From: CAYOSF01 sp964406605
Lineage (GTDB): Bacteria; Chloroflexota; Dehalococcoidia; DSTF01; RBG-16-68-14
Assembly: GCA_964406605.1 (NCBI GenBank)
Contig: CAYOSF010000002.1
Coordinates: forward strand, 62,001-126,000
Direction of reading: 5' to 3'
Length of the DNA: 64,000 nt
Shown here: piece after piece, positions 50,947 to 59,386 of the stretch
Numbering within the stretch: position 1 is the stretch's first letter
Layout: every line of letters starts with the position of its first letter
Notes under the pieces: generated by a model
Databases searched by the model: none
Told to the model about the DNA's origin: nothing
Seen by the model: only the letters and a program-made list of their open reading frames with translations
Made by a program: the position numbers and the translations under genes

Positions 50947-51756
50947 CTAGGCGATTGGCTGACGCTGGTGCCTCGGGGCGCCTTCGGCAACTCGGTCCGC
51001 GGCGAACAGCGCCGCGCCGAGCGCGCCCGCGATCTGGGGCTCGGGTGGCAGCAGGGCGGTCAACCCAACTCTGGCCTCGATGCGCCGCACGACGCCCACG
51101 TTCTTGGCGATGCCCCCGGCGATCACGAAGTCCGGTTCCACACGCACCCGGCGCAGCAGGGAGTGGACGCGTGCGGCTACCGCCTCATGTACGCCCGCGA
51201 GGATGTCCCGCCGGTCGCGGCCCTGGCGCACGAGCGCCGCCACCTCCGACTTGGCGAAGACCGCGCAGGTGCTGCTGATACGCACCTCGTGCGTCGATTC
51301 GAGGGACATCGGGCCGATCTCTTCCAGCGGGATCTGGAGGACGTCGGCCATGAGTTCGAAGAAGCGCCCGGTACCCGCCGCGCACTTGTCGTTCATCGTG
51401 AAGTCGCCCAGGCGTCCCTGCTCGTCGCAGCGGATCGCCTTGCAGTCCTGTCCTCCCATGTCGAGCACGGTGCGTGCCCCGGGGAAGAGCCAGTGCGCCC
51501 CGCGAGCGTGGCAGGAGAGCTCGGTGACCTCCTCGTCGGCGAACGGCACGATGATGCGCCCATAGCCGGTCGAGACGATGTAGTCCAGGTCCTCCAGATC
51601 GAGGCCCGCCTCGCCCAGAGTCGCTTCCATGACCCGCTCGGCGGAGCCGACGGACTCGGCCGCTGTGCGGATGAGGGCGTGCGCGACGACGCCCTCCTCG
51701 TCCATGATGAGCGCCTTGGAGCTGGCCGAGCCGATGTCTATGCCGGCGACGTGCAC
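50947..51756 (-). CDS. BcrAD/BadFG-family ATPase subunit, first of two
   Basis: 269 aa. ASKHA ATPase: AGIDIGSASSKALIMD at residues 4-19, VLDMGGQDCKAIR at 98-110, Cys125 in NDKCAAGTGRFFELMADVLQ and Cys164 in SSTCAVFAKSEV for the bridging 4Fe-4S cluster, and VIAGGIAKNVGVVRRIEARV. The complete motif set marks this as the more canonical activase of the pair. First gene of the four-gene reductase operon. Both ATPase subunits are short (260-269 aa), resembling the Azoarcus-type BzdPQ layout rather than Thauera BcrA, which is much longer. GTG at 51756 (GTGCACGTCGCC). Confidence 0.92.
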   Translation of the reverse strand: MHVAGIDIGSASSKALIMDEEGVVAHALIRTAAESVGSAERVMEATLGEAGLDLEDLDYIVSTGYGRIIVPFADEEVTELSCHARGAHWLFPGARTVLDMGGQDCKAIRCDEQGRLGDFTMNDKCAAGTGRFFELMADVLQIPLEEIGPMSLESTHEVRISSTCAVFAKSEVAALVRQGRDRRDILAGVHEAVAARVHSLLRRVRVEPDFVIAGGIAKNVGVVRRIEARVGLTALLPPEPQIAGALGAALFAADRVAEGAPRHQRQPIA

Positions 51757-51818
51757 GCTGCGAATCCACTGCGGGCAGCCTCGGCGGTGCCGCGAATGCC
51801 CGTTGGGCTGATGTAGGC

Positions 51819-51824
51819 ATTATA
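51819..51824 (-). promoter_or_regulatory. -10 candidate for the reductase operon
   Basis: Minus-strand TATAAT, 62 bases before the GTG at 51756. No TG extension and no good -35. It sits in the divergent gap to the hydrolase at 51927. Confidence 0.4.
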
Positions 51825-51926
51825 TCCGCCGCCGCACCGCTCGCCTCGCCGGGTATCCAGGCGCACCGGCGCAGTCGCCTTGCTTTCGGGGCAGCCGTGC
51901 GCTAGAAGCTGGAGACAGACGCGGTG

Positions 51927-52712
51927 ATGGAGCACAGAGAAAGCAGCTTCCGAGGCTACAGGGACTTCAACATCTACTACCAGTGCTGGCTGCCCGAGGG
52001 CGAGGCCAGGGCGGTCCTGCTGGTCGCCCACGGCTACGCCGAGCACAGCGGCCGCTATCAGAACCTGGTCGACTACTTCGTCCCCAAGGGCTACGCGGTC
52101 TATGCGCTCGACCATCGCGGACACGGCCGTTCCGACGGCGAGCGGGTCCAGGTCGACCACTACACCGACTATCTCGTCGACCTGAAGACGTTCTTCGATC
52201 TGGTCCGCGAAGAGCACCCCGCGCTGAAGATATTCCTTGTTGGGCATAGCATGGGCGCGATGATCAGCCTCACCTATGCCGCGAAGTACCAGGACGAGCT
52301 GGCCGGCCTGGTACTATCCGGCGGGGGCATACCGACCGGCCGCCCACGAATTCGACGGGAGGGCTTCGACTTGGCTGAAGCGCTCAGCCGCGACCGGGCC
52401 GTCGTCGAAGCGTACAGGAACGATCCGCTGGTCCACCACGGTCCTCCCCGATTCAGCCCGGAGTCGGAGATGGGCAAGCTGGGCGGCGAGCTGGGCCGGT
52501 TGGCGCCCTCCGTCAAGCTGCCCATCCTCATCATGGCCGGCAGCGCCTCTCCTCTGGGCGAGGGCGAGGGCAGCCGGGCCCTCTACGGCGTCGTGGGCTC
52601 CGAGGACAAGACGCTGAAGCTCTATGAGGAGCTCCTCCACGAGATCTTCAACGAGCCGGAGCACAGAGACGTCATGGCAGACATGGACGCCTGGCTGAGC
52701 GAACGAGTATAG
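51927..52712 (+). CDS. Monoacylglycerol-lipase-like alpha/beta hydrolase with missing acid residue
   Basis: 261 aa of the serine aminopeptidase S33/monoglyceride lipase type: VLLVAHGYAEHSGRYQNLVD, ALDHRGHGRSDGERVQVDHY, and nucleophile elbow GHSMGAM with Ser108. The catalytic His is probably His238 (LLHEIFNEPE). The acid position, normally the Asp of a G-x-x-D-x-x-V segment after strand 7, reads AGSASPLGEGEGS, with Ser208 where Asp is expected by eye. It may thus be inactive or use another acid. ATG 51927 follows GTG 51924. Divergent from the reductase operon; followed by another hydrolase. Confidence 0.9.
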   Translation: MEHRESSFRGYRDFNIYYQCWLPEGEARAVLLVAHGYAEHSGRYQNLVDYFVPKGYAVYALDHRGHGRSDGERVQVDHYTDYLVDLKTFFDLVREEHPALKIFLVGHSMGAMISLTYAAKYQDELAGLVLSGGGIPTGRPRIRREGFDLAEALSRDRAVVEAYRNDPLVHHGPPRFSPESEMGKLGGELGRLAPSVKLPILIMAGSASPLGEGEGSRALYGVVGSEDKTLKLYEELLHEIFNEPEHRDVMADMDAWLSERV

Positions 52713-52766
52713 GCGGCTGGCTCCCCGTTCGGCGGGAGCCGGCGCGCCCGCAAGGAGGTAGGGACA

Positions 52767-53579
52767 GTGCCGAAATCAACAGTCAACGGTCTACAGCTCT
52801 ACTACGAGGTCCACGGCGATTCCGGCGAGCCTCTCGTGCTGGTCCACGGCTACACCGGCGACATCAGCGACTGGCGCCACCAGTTCGAGGAGTTCGCGCC
52901 GACCCATCGCGTGCTGGCCATGGACCTGCGCGGCCACGGGAAGTCGGAGGCGCCCTCCGATCGTTCGTCCTATACCATCGAGCAGATGGCCGACGACGTG
53001 GAGCCCCTCGTCGACGAGGTCGGCTTCGAACGATACCATCTCGTCGGCCACTCCATGGGCGGCGCCATCGTGCAGGAGATCGCGCTTCGCAGCCCGCAGA
53101 AGCTCTTGTCGCTGACGCTCCACGACACGTCCTTCAAGTTCATCATGGCGGCCGACCCGGTCATGGACGAATGGCGAAGGAAGCGTATGGCGCTTGCGGA
53201 GACGCAGGGCATGGCCGCCGCGGCCGAGTTGGAGCCCGCAGCGCCGCCGGCTCCCCACATGCCAAAGGGGCGCCTCGAGGAGACCAAGGTCCGCCTCGCC
53301 AACATGTCACTCGACGCCTTCGTGGGCGCCTGGCAGGGGCTGGTGGATTGGGAGGGGACGCAGGACCGCGCCTCCGCCATCTCGATGCCGACCCTGATCA
53401 TCTACGGGGACCAGGACGCGCAGGGGCTGATCATGGCGTCCGGCATGCTTGCTGAGTGGATACCCAATGCGACGGTCGAGGTCATACCGGAGACCGCCCA
53501 CTCGCCCCAGTGGGAACGTCCGGATCTGTTCAACCGCGCTCTCCGCCGGCACCTGGAGGCCAACGCAGGCCGCACCTGA
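52767..53579 (+). CDS. Alpha/beta hydrolase (intact triad)
   Basis: 270 aa, alpha/beta hydrolase fold with LYYEVHGDSGEPLVLVHGYT, RVLAMDLRGHGKSEAPSDRS, and nucleophile elbow GHSMGGAIVQEIA with Ser96. Acid in IIYGDQDAQGLI and His in ETAHSPQWERPDLF. It resembles general esterases, meta-cleavage-product hydrolases and epoxide-hydrolase-like members; the aromatic-catabolism context gives a hint but no proof. GTG start with a strong AAGGAGG SD. It follows the first hydrolase by 54 bases in the same direction, so probably one transcript. Confidence 0.9.
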   Translation: MPKSTVNGLQLYYEVHGDSGEPLVLVHGYTGDISDWRHQFEEFAPTHRVLAMDLRGHGKSEAPSDRSSYTIEQMADDVEPLVDEVGFERYHLVGHSMGGAIVQEIALRSPQKLLSLTLHDTSFKFIMAADPVMDEWRRKRMALAETQGMAAAAELEPAAPPAPHMPKGRLEETKVRLANMSLDAFVGAWQGLVDWEGTQDRASAISMPTLIIYGDQDAQGLIMASGMLAEWIPNATVEVIPETAHSPQWERPDLFNRALRRHLEANAGRT

Positions 53580-53731
53580 GTCGGCTGCCTCGCGGGTCCC
53601 TGGCCGTGGGCTGCGCCGCACGCCGGTCCGCTCCGTTCGAGTTCCTACGCGCGGACATCCCATGCAGGACCGCACGGGATGTCTAGCGCAGCTTGTCTTA
53701 CCGGCTTGCCCGCCTCGCGCGGTTCGGCGCC

Positions 53732-54127
53732 CTACTCGGCGGCGAAATGCCCGACGAAGTACAGGAAGATAACGACGATGCCCGCAAGCGCGGCGCCGCT
53801 CGCCCCGAGGACCCACCGGCGCACCGCCACGTCACTGTCCTGCTGACGCTGCAGCGGGAACGCGCTCAGAAGCCAGGCCACCACGAAAACACCCAACGAG
53901 ATCAGCCCCTTGGCTACCCAGTGGTGGCCGGCCATGTCGGTGAGGCGGTCCTGGAACCCCGGGTTCTCCTCCGAGAAGATCGTCATGAAGACGATGCCGA
54001 CGATAGTGGTGATCAGAGCGAACGAGAGGGAGGGCACGTTGATCAAGCGCTCGGTCTCCAGTTCGCGTTCTGCCTCCACTCGGTGGGCCTGCTGGCCCTC
54101 TAGCGGACGAGTCTCTGCTGATTGCAT
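53732..54127 (-). CDS. Three-helix membrane protein of unknown function
   Basis: 131 aa. A soluble, charged N-terminus (1-25, ETRPLEGQQAHRVEAERELE) precedes three hydrophobic helices: about 30-50 (FALITTIVGIVFMTIF), 72-92 (WVAKGLISLGVFVVAWLLSA) and 106-127. A His-His pair lies in DMAGHHWVAKG at the second helix. Family not recognised. Second gene of a pair with the membrane protein at 54162-54629, 34 bases apart. Unknown partner; see the two-component system next to it. Confidence 0.72.
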   Translation of the reverse strand: MQSAETRPLEGQQAHRVEAERELETERLINVPSLSFALITTIVGIVFMTIFSEENPGFQDRLTDMAGHHWVAKGLISLGVFVVAWLLSAFPLQRQQDSDVAVRRWVLGASGAALAGIVVIFLYFVGHFAAE

Positions 54128-54161
54128 GTCATTTCTCCTGTTCGGTTCGACGCTCTCGGTC

Positions 54162-54629
54162 TCAACCGGCCGTGATCGCTTCGCGAAAGCCGGCTGATAT
54201 GAAGTAGCCCATGATGGTCATCAGAATCCCAATGAGCACAACCACGCCCGCGAGCGCGTAGACGGAAAACCGCATCAGCCGGTCATCCTTGAGCTTGTCC
54301 CCGTATTGCCATACCAGGGCCGCGGCCACGATTGCCAGAAACGGCAGGAATAGGAAGAGATGCTCCTTGGTCTCCATGAAGACGCCATGAGCCCAGGGCC
54401 AGGGGCCTTCGTTGATGACGGGCTTGACATTGTCGCCGTATTGGATGACGTAGTACATGCCGCCGGCCAGCCACGCGGCGAAGAACATCGCCGTCCCCAT
54501 CGCGGCTGCCGCCCTGGCTCTGATGACGGCCACGCCCTCGGGGCCTTGCACCACCTCCATGATGACCCAGACAAAGGACAGAATGCCCAGCTCACCAAAC
54601 CCTATGTGGGCGGCCTTGATCAGCTCCAT
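54162..54629 (-). CDS. Four-helix membrane protein with conserved His residues, unknown function
   Basis: 155 aa, four predicted membrane helices (about 8-28, 40-66, 86-110 and 119-145). Sequence marks: IKAAHIGFGELGILSFVWVI, AMFFAAWLAGGMYYVIQYGD and GPWPWAHGVFMETKEHLFLF. His8, His81 and His90 lie near helix ends and could bind heme or metal. Not recognised as a known family. ATG 54629 with AGGAGG SD. First gene of a two-gene unit divergent from a NarL/FixJ-type two-component system, which may regulate it. Confidence 0.75.
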   Translation of the reverse strand: MELIKAAHIGFGELGILSFVWVIMEVVQGPEGVAVIRARAAAAMGTAMFFAAWLAGGMYYVIQYGDNVKPVINEGPWPWAHGVFMETKEHLFLFLPFLAIVAAALVWQYGDKLKDDRLMRFSVYALAGVVVLIGILMTIMGYFISAGFREAITAG

Positions 54630-54694
54630 CTCGCACCTCCTATCTGTACGGCGTGTCTCCTTCTATTGTCCGTCCTGCGCGGGATCGTGACATC

Positions 54695-54730
54695 CGTGCT
54701 ATCGCCCGACTTGGCGCGGGCGATAGCACG
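54695..54730. promoter_or_regulatory. Perfect 14-bp inverted repeat in the divergent promoter region
   Basis: CGTGCTATCGCCCG, an 8-base spacer, then CGGGCGATAGCACG. It lies between the divergent starts at 54629 and 54861, where a terminator is not expected, so it may be an operator or RNA element. The response regulator encoded next to it (NarL-type, dimer-binding) is a candidate binder, but there is no direct evidence. Confidence 0.6.
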
Positions 54731-54860
54731 CAGACGCTGGGTCGCAGTGACGGTGGAAAACCCGGATGTCCCCCAGGTGAAAACACGGGTGCGCGGGCGC
54801 CCTGTCGTCGCGCTCCGATCGAGCGGGCACTGAGGTATACTTGTTGCAAGGAGGCGTATT

Positions 54861-55526
54861 GTGGCTGCAGGGCCGATCCGAGTCATCATTGCGGACGATC
54901 ACGGGCTCGTCAGAGACGGTACCGTCGGCATCTTGCGTCAACAGCCGGACATATCTGTCGTTGGCGACACCTCCGACGGTGAGCGCGCTGTGGGGTTGGC
55001 TGTGGACCTCAAGCCGGACGTGGCGTTGCTTGATATCCGCATGCCCGGCCTGAGCGGCGTCGAAGCGACCCGGCAGATCCGTGAACGCGCGCCGGAAACT
55101 GCCGTCCTGATCCTGAGCGCCTACGACGACGACGACTACGTGCTCGCCCTCCTGGAAGCCGGTGCGGCGGGCTATCTGCTGAAGACCGTCCGCGCTGAGG
55201 AGCTTGTGGACGCGGTTCGGCGGGTCCACGCCGGCGAGGTCGTGTTGCATCCCACCATCGCTCGCAAGGTCGCCAAGATGTGGGCGCGAGAGTCGGATAT
55301 CACGCCCGAGAAGGCGAGCCTTACCACCAGGGAGATGGAGGTGCTCAGGCTGGTCTGCTTGGGCCTCCTCAACAAGGAGATCGCGGAGCAGCTCTCTATC
55401 AGCGTGCGAACGGTGGAGGGGCACTTGAAGACGATCTTCAACAGGCTGCAGGTGAGGTCCAGAACTGAGGCTGCGATGTATGCGGCGTCACGGGGCTGGT
55501 TCCGCATCGATGAGGCATCTGGATGA
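54861..55526 (+). CDS. NarL/FixJ-family response regulator
   Basis: 221 aa. Receiver domain (1-120): acidic pocket ADD near residue 12, phospho-acceptor Asp58 in DVALLDIRMPGL, Ser/Lys switch in ILSAYDDDD and LLKTVRAEEL. The C-terminal LuxR-type helix-turn-helix covers about 150-215 (LTTREMEVLRLVCLGLLNKE, IAEQLSISVRTVEGHLKTIF). It is the DNA-binding half of a two-component system whose kinase overlaps it by four bases. GTG start 54861 with an AAGGAGG SD. A TATACT -10-like element lies at 54836-54841. Confidence 0.95.
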   Translation: MAAGPIRVIIADDHGLVRDGTVGILRQQPDISVVGDTSDGERAVGLAVDLKPDVALLDIRMPGLSGVEATRQIRERAPETAVLILSAYDDDDYVLALLEAGAAGYLLKTVRAEELVDAVRRVHAGEVVLHPTIARKVAKMWARESDITPEKASLTTREMEVLRLVCLGLLNKEIAEQLSISVRTVEGHLKTIFNRLQVRSRTEAAMYAASRGWFRIDEASG

Positions 55527-56995
55527 GGAGCCGGTCCATCAGCGTGTCAGCGCCGCCGATCTCACGACACGGTTATCTGGGTGCCACATTCAACGTGGTG
55601 AGGCGCGAGGTGGCGCAACTGATGCCTCCGTATCGGGTCGTGGCGTTCTGGTCGACGCAGGCCCTCGTATTAATGATCGCTCTGGTACACGACGTGGTGG
55701 AGTCGGTGGGCCTCCTGCCGCACTTCGGATTGCTCTACTTCGTGCCCATCAGCCTGTTCTTCATTCCCGTCGTCTACGCAGCCGTCAACTTCGGCTTTCG
55801 CGGTTCGGTGGCGACCGCCCTCTGGTGTGTCGTGATCACCATTCCCAATTGGGTGTTCTGGCATTCCGGCCTTGAGCGTGCGGGTGTCGTCTTCCAAATG
55901 CTCGTGATGGTGGCCATCGCCGCGTTTGTCGGTGACCGCGTCGATCGCCAGTTGCGCGCTCGGTCCCGAGCCGAAGAGGCGTCGCGGGCACTGGAGGTCT
56001 CCGAGCTCAAGTACCGCGGCCTCTTCGAGACCGCCGGCGAGGGCGTGCTCGTCGTAGACAAGAACGGGTGCGTGGTCGAGTGCAACGCAGCCGCCGGTCT
56101 GCTGCTTGGCAGTTCGCCGGGTGAGCTGCGCCACATGCCCCTGGCCAAGCTCCGCCCCCCGCACCTGGCGTCCGCGTTGCTGGACGCGGCGCGCCGAGAC
56201 GGCGACTGCGAAGCTGTCAGGCTGGTCGATCCTGAAGGCAAGGAGGTGTGGGTCGAGCCCGTCTGGACGTCCCTTCCTGAGGGCGAGGGCCTGGCTCAGG
56301 TGGTCCTGCGAAACGTCACCGAGCAGAAGCGTCGGCAGGCCGGGCTGGAGACCTATGCCGCCCATATCCTGCGCGCCCAAGAGGAAGAGCGACAGAGGAT
56401 CGCACAGGAACTCCACGACGAAACGGTCCAGTCCCTCGTGCTTCTGTGCCGAAAGCTCGATGCTGCCGTGGACGGGCATCCAGGCGCACCCGCTTCGGAT
56501 GGACAGGGTATTGAGCAAGCCCGCGAGTACACGGAGCGGATTGCCGGGTCTCTGCGAGGGCTCATTCGTGGCCTTCGCCCGCTCATCCTCGACGACCTAG
56601 GCCTCGTCCCTGCCTTGCGCAGGCAGTTGACTGAGATCGGCGAGCGCTCGCCGATTCGCGGTCGGCTGATGGCCGAGTCCGACCGCCGTCTCGCGCCCGA
56701 CGCGGAGCTGGCGCTGTTTCGCGTTGCTCAGGAGGCGCTGCGCAATGTGGAGAAACACAGTGGCGCTCGTCACGTCGAGGTCAGTTTGGATGTCGGATCT
56801 GGTCAAGCGAAGCTCGTCATCGCGGACGACGGCGTCGGCTTCTCCATGCCGGCATCGCTGAACGACTTCGCGAATGACAACAAACTGGGGCTCCTGGGCA
56901 TGCGAGAGCGGGCCCGGATCCTGGGCGGGCGCCTCGTGATCAACTCTACTGTGGGCGCCGGCACCAAGGTGATCGCTCAGGTTCCTATTGGCTAG
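55523..56995 (+). CDS. Membrane sensor histidine kinase with PAS domain (HisKA_3 type)
   Basis: 490 aa. Four to five N-terminal membrane helices (about 38-135; VVAFWSTQALVLMIALVHDV, GLLYFVPISLFFIPVVYAAV). A PAS domain at about 155-275 follows a coiled coil (SRAEEASRALEVSELKYRGL), then GVLVVDKNGCVVECNAAAGL. The dimerisation/phosphoacceptor HisKA_3 segment RIAQELHDETVQSLVLLCRK has His298. HATPase_c covers about 385-490 (FRVAQEALRNVEKHSGARHV, IADDGVGF, LGLLGMRERARILGG). Its ATGA overlap with the response regulator gene shows co-translation. Signal unknown; the membrane part resembles MASE-like sensors. Confidence 0.94.
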   Translation: MRSRSISVSAPPISRHGYLGATFNVVRREVAQLMPPYRVVAFWSTQALVLMIALVHDVVESVGLLPHFGLLYFVPISLFFIPVVYAAVNFGFRGSVATALWCVVITIPNWVFWHSGLERAGVVFQMLVMVAIAAFVGDRVDRQLRARSRAEEASRALEVSELKYRGLFETAGEGVLVVDKNGCVVECNAAAGLLLGSSPGELRHMPLAKLRPPHLASALLDAARRDGDCEAVRLVDPEGKEVWVEPVWTSLPEGEGLAQVVLRNVTEQKRRQAGLETYAAHILRAQEEERQRIAQELHDETVQSLVLLCRKLDAAVDGHPGAPASDGQGIEQAREYTERIAGSLRGLIRGLRPLILDDLGLVPALRRQLTEIGERSPIRGRLMAESDRRLAPDAELALFRVAQEALRNVEKHSGARHVEVSLDVGSGQAKLVIADDGVGFSMPASLNDFANDNKLGLLGMRERARILGGRLVINSTVGAGTKVIAQVPIG

Positions 56996-57037
56996 GACTG
57001 GCGACCTCTCTCAGCGCGCTTCGCTTGTGGCGCACCG

Positions 57038-57808
57038 GTGCTGGGCGGCTGCAGCACCATGATAGAGCGGTCCTTCATCTACTTCCCCGATGCCGATCTC
57101 GTCGGCGACCCGGCCGACTACGGCCTGGCCTTCGATGACGTTTCCTTCACGGCCGAAGACGGAGTCGAACTCCACGGCTGGTTCGTCCCCGGCGACAGCG
57201 ACGTGACCTGGCTCTGGTTTCACGGCAACGCCGGCAATATCAGCGACCGGCTGGAGAACCTGCGGCTGCTCCACGACGAGCTCGGCGTGAGCATCTTCCT
57301 CATCGATTATCGCGGCTACGGTCGGAGCGAAGGATCGCCTTCGGAGGAGGGCACCTACCGGGACGCGCAGGCCGCTCTCGCCTACCTCCTTTCGCGGTCC
57401 GACGTGGACCCCGACCGCATCGTCTACTTCGGGCGCTCGCTGGGCGCCGGCGTCGCGGTCGAGCTGGCGACCCGGCGGCCGCCCTACGCGCTCATCCTGG
57501 AGTCTCCCGTGCCGTCGATCCCGGAGATGGCGCGGTACCACTACCGATTCCTGCCCATCGGCTGGCTGATACGCACGAAGTACGATTCCCTGTCCAAGAT
57601 CGGGGACGTTCGTGTGCCCCTGCTCGTTCTTCACGGCGACCGGGACGAAGTCGTGCCCTTCAAGGGCGGGCGCAAGCTGTTCGAGGCCGCCAGCGAGCCC
57701 AAGCAGTTCTACACCATCGAGGATGCCGGCCACAACGACACCTATCTCGCCGGCGGCCGGGAGTATTTCCAGGCGCTGCGCGGGTTCATGGAGAGCCTGC
57801 CACGGTAG
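57038..57808 (+). CDS. Alpha/beta hydrolase, BEM46/FrsA-like, with truncated lipobox-like N-terminus
   Basis: 256 aa from GTG 57038 (250 aa from ATG 57059). Serine-hydrolase fold: HGWFVPGDSDVTWLWFHGNA, FLIDYRGYGRSEGSPSEEGT, nucleophile elbow GRSLGAGVAVE with Ser134, acid in LVLHGDRDEVVPFKG, base His in DAGHNDT. The N-terminus reads LGGCSTMIERSFIYFPD. Homologues often carry a lipoprotein signal ending in GCS followed by a similar Y-F/Y-P segment, but here no hydrophobic signal precedes it before the upstream stop codon (56993-56995). It may be a lipoprotein that lost its signal. Start uncertain. Confidence 0.83.
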   Translation: MLGGCSTMIERSFIYFPDADLVGDPADYGLAFDDVSFTAEDGVELHGWFVPGDSDVTWLWFHGNAGNISDRLENLRLLHDELGVSIFLIDYRGYGRSEGSPSEEGTYRDAQAALAYLLSRSDVDPDRIVYFGRSLGAGVAVELATRRPPYALILESPVPSIPEMARYHYRFLPIGWLIRTKYDSLSKIGDVRVPLLVLHGDRDEVVPFKGGRKLFEAASEPKQFYTIEDAGHNDTYLAGGREYFQALRGFMESLPR

Positions 57809-57829
57809 CGCCCCGCGCCGGCGCCGGCC

Positions 57830-59311
57830 TCACCCGGCGGCGTTGCGGATTAGCCGTATGTAGAAGCCCACCGCCTTCGCGAGCGCGTTGACGGAAACCC
57901 GCTCGTTCGCACCGTGGATTCCGTCCAGATCGTCGCTGGAGAGCCGGAACGGCATGAACCTGAACACGTTCTCTGTCAGTTGCTCGAACAAGCGCGAGTC
58001 GGACCCACCGACTTCCAGATAGGGCGCTACCACGGTGCCGGGGAACGTCTCCCGGATCGTGCGCGAGAGCAGATCGTAGTGCTCCGAGTCCGTCGGCGCG
58101 ACGTTTGTTGGCTCCCGTTGCCTGGGTAGGACGGCCACCCGGACTCGATCGTCGGCAACCGTCTGGCGCACGTGGTGGAGAACGCCGTCGATAGAATCGC
58201 CGGGGAGGATCTGGTAGTGCACCACGGCGCGGGCGTGGCCGGGCACTACGTTGTCCTTGCCTCCAGCCTGAAAGACCGTCGGCGCGGCCGTGGTCCTCGG
58301 CACCACTTCGGCCGTCCCGGGGATGCGCGAGAGGAGCCTCGTCATCAGTGGTTGGAACAACCGCAGGTTCGAGTAAACAAGCCGGTAGCCGAAGCTCGCC
58401 TCTGGCGCTACGGCCTCCAAGGTGGGGCGCAGCGGCGAATCGGGCGGCGGAGGAAGGTGGCTGCGCTCGAGTCGCAGGACCGCCTCGGCCAGGATGCCGA
58501 TGGCGCCCTGGAGCGGTGGTGTCGAGGAGTGGCCGCCCTCCGCCTCCACGACCAGCTCGACGCTGGCGAACCCCTTCTCGGCCACGCCGATGACGGCTAC
58601 GGGCGCTTTGATCCCGGGGACCATTCCGTCCACGATGAGTCCTCCCTCGTCGAGGACGAAGGCGGGGCGGATTCGCCGCTCGGCCAGCAAACGGGCCGCG
58701 ACGGCGGCGCCCTCGCTCCCGCCGACCTCCTCGTCGTGACCGAACACGAAGACCACAGTGCGACGGGGCTGGAAGCCGTCCCCGACAAGATGGTCCGCAG
58801 CTTCCAGGAGACCGATCAGGTTCTCCTTGTTGTCGAGGGCGCCACGTCCCCAGACGTGCCCATCCACGATGTTGCCGGAGAATGGCGGCTGCTCCCAGTC
58901 ATCCTCGGTTCCCGGCTCGACGGGGACGACGTCCTGGTGCGCCAGCAGCAGGATCGGATCGAGCGAGGCCTCGGTGCCTTGCCACGTGTAGAGGAGGGTG
59001 CAGTTGGAGACCAGCTCACGCGTGAGGACCTCGTGCAGGCGCGGATATGTCTGCTCGAGGTAGGTCCGCATGTCATCGAAGGGCCCGTTATTCCGTTCTA
59101 GCGAGTCCTCGTGTGACACCGAGGGGATCTTGATTGCGCCGCTCAGCCGCTCCGCCGCTGCCTGGCCGTCGATGTCCGGTTCGAGGACAGGCGACTCGTC
59201 CCTCCGTCGCGGGGGTTGACCGGCGGCCCGGCGTACCACGACTGCTCCCAACAGCGCCAGCAACGCGCCAAGCGCGCGGCGCTTGCCTGGAATCCGCCCG
59301 ACACCTTGCAC
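57830..59311 (-). CDS. M20-family metallopeptidase (PM20D1/carboxypeptidase S-like)
   Basis: 493 aa. An N-terminal hydrophobic segment (about 11-30, RALGALLALLGAVVV) and arginine-rich junction suggest membrane anchoring or export. The M20 catalytic domain (about 45-220 and 345-485) has metal ligands in LLLAHQDVVPVEPG (His, Asp), VWGRGALDNKENLIGLLEAA (Asp) and VFGHDEEVGGSEGA (Glu), and VLDEGG. The dimerisation lid lies between them (KGFASVELVVEAEGGHSSTP). Substrates of this branch include dipeptides and N-acyl amino acids; the exact one here is unknown. The start could lie later. Convergent with the hydrolase at 57038-57808. Confidence 0.9.
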   Translation of the reverse strand: MQGVGRIPGKRRALGALLALLGAVVVRRAAGQPPRRRDESPVLEPDIDGQAAAERLSGAIKIPSVSHEDSLERNNGPFDDMRTYLEQTYPRLHEVLTRELVSNCTLLYTWQGTEASLDPILLLAHQDVVPVEPGTEDDWEQPPFSGNIVDGHVWGRGALDNKENLIGLLEAADHLVGDGFQPRRTVVFVFGHDEEVGGSEGAAVAARLLAERRIRPAFVLDEGGLIVDGMVPGIKAPVAVIGVAEKGFASVELVVEAEGGHSSTPPLQGAIGILAEAVLRLERSHLPPPPDSPLRPTLEAVAPEASFGYRLVYSNLRLFQPLMTRLLSRIPGTAEVVPRTTAAPTVFQAGGKDNVVPGHARAVVHYQILPGDSIDGVLHHVRQTVADDRVRVAVLPRQREPTNVAPTDSEHYDLLSRTIRETFPGTVVAPYLEVGGSDSRLFEQLTENVFRFMPFRLSSDDLDGIHGANERVSVNALAKAVGFYIRLIRNAAG

Positions 59312-59386
59312 TCGGATGTCCTCCCGTCCTCTCGCTCTTTCGTCCGCGTGGTGAGTCGCGCGACACGTGTCACGACGCCGGTCTCG

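Noticed and set aside
50194..51816. 540-codon plus-strand open frame opposite the reductase operon
   Set aside because: It is antisense to two clear BcrAD/HGD-D genes with intact motifs, and its composition is typical of a shadow frame.
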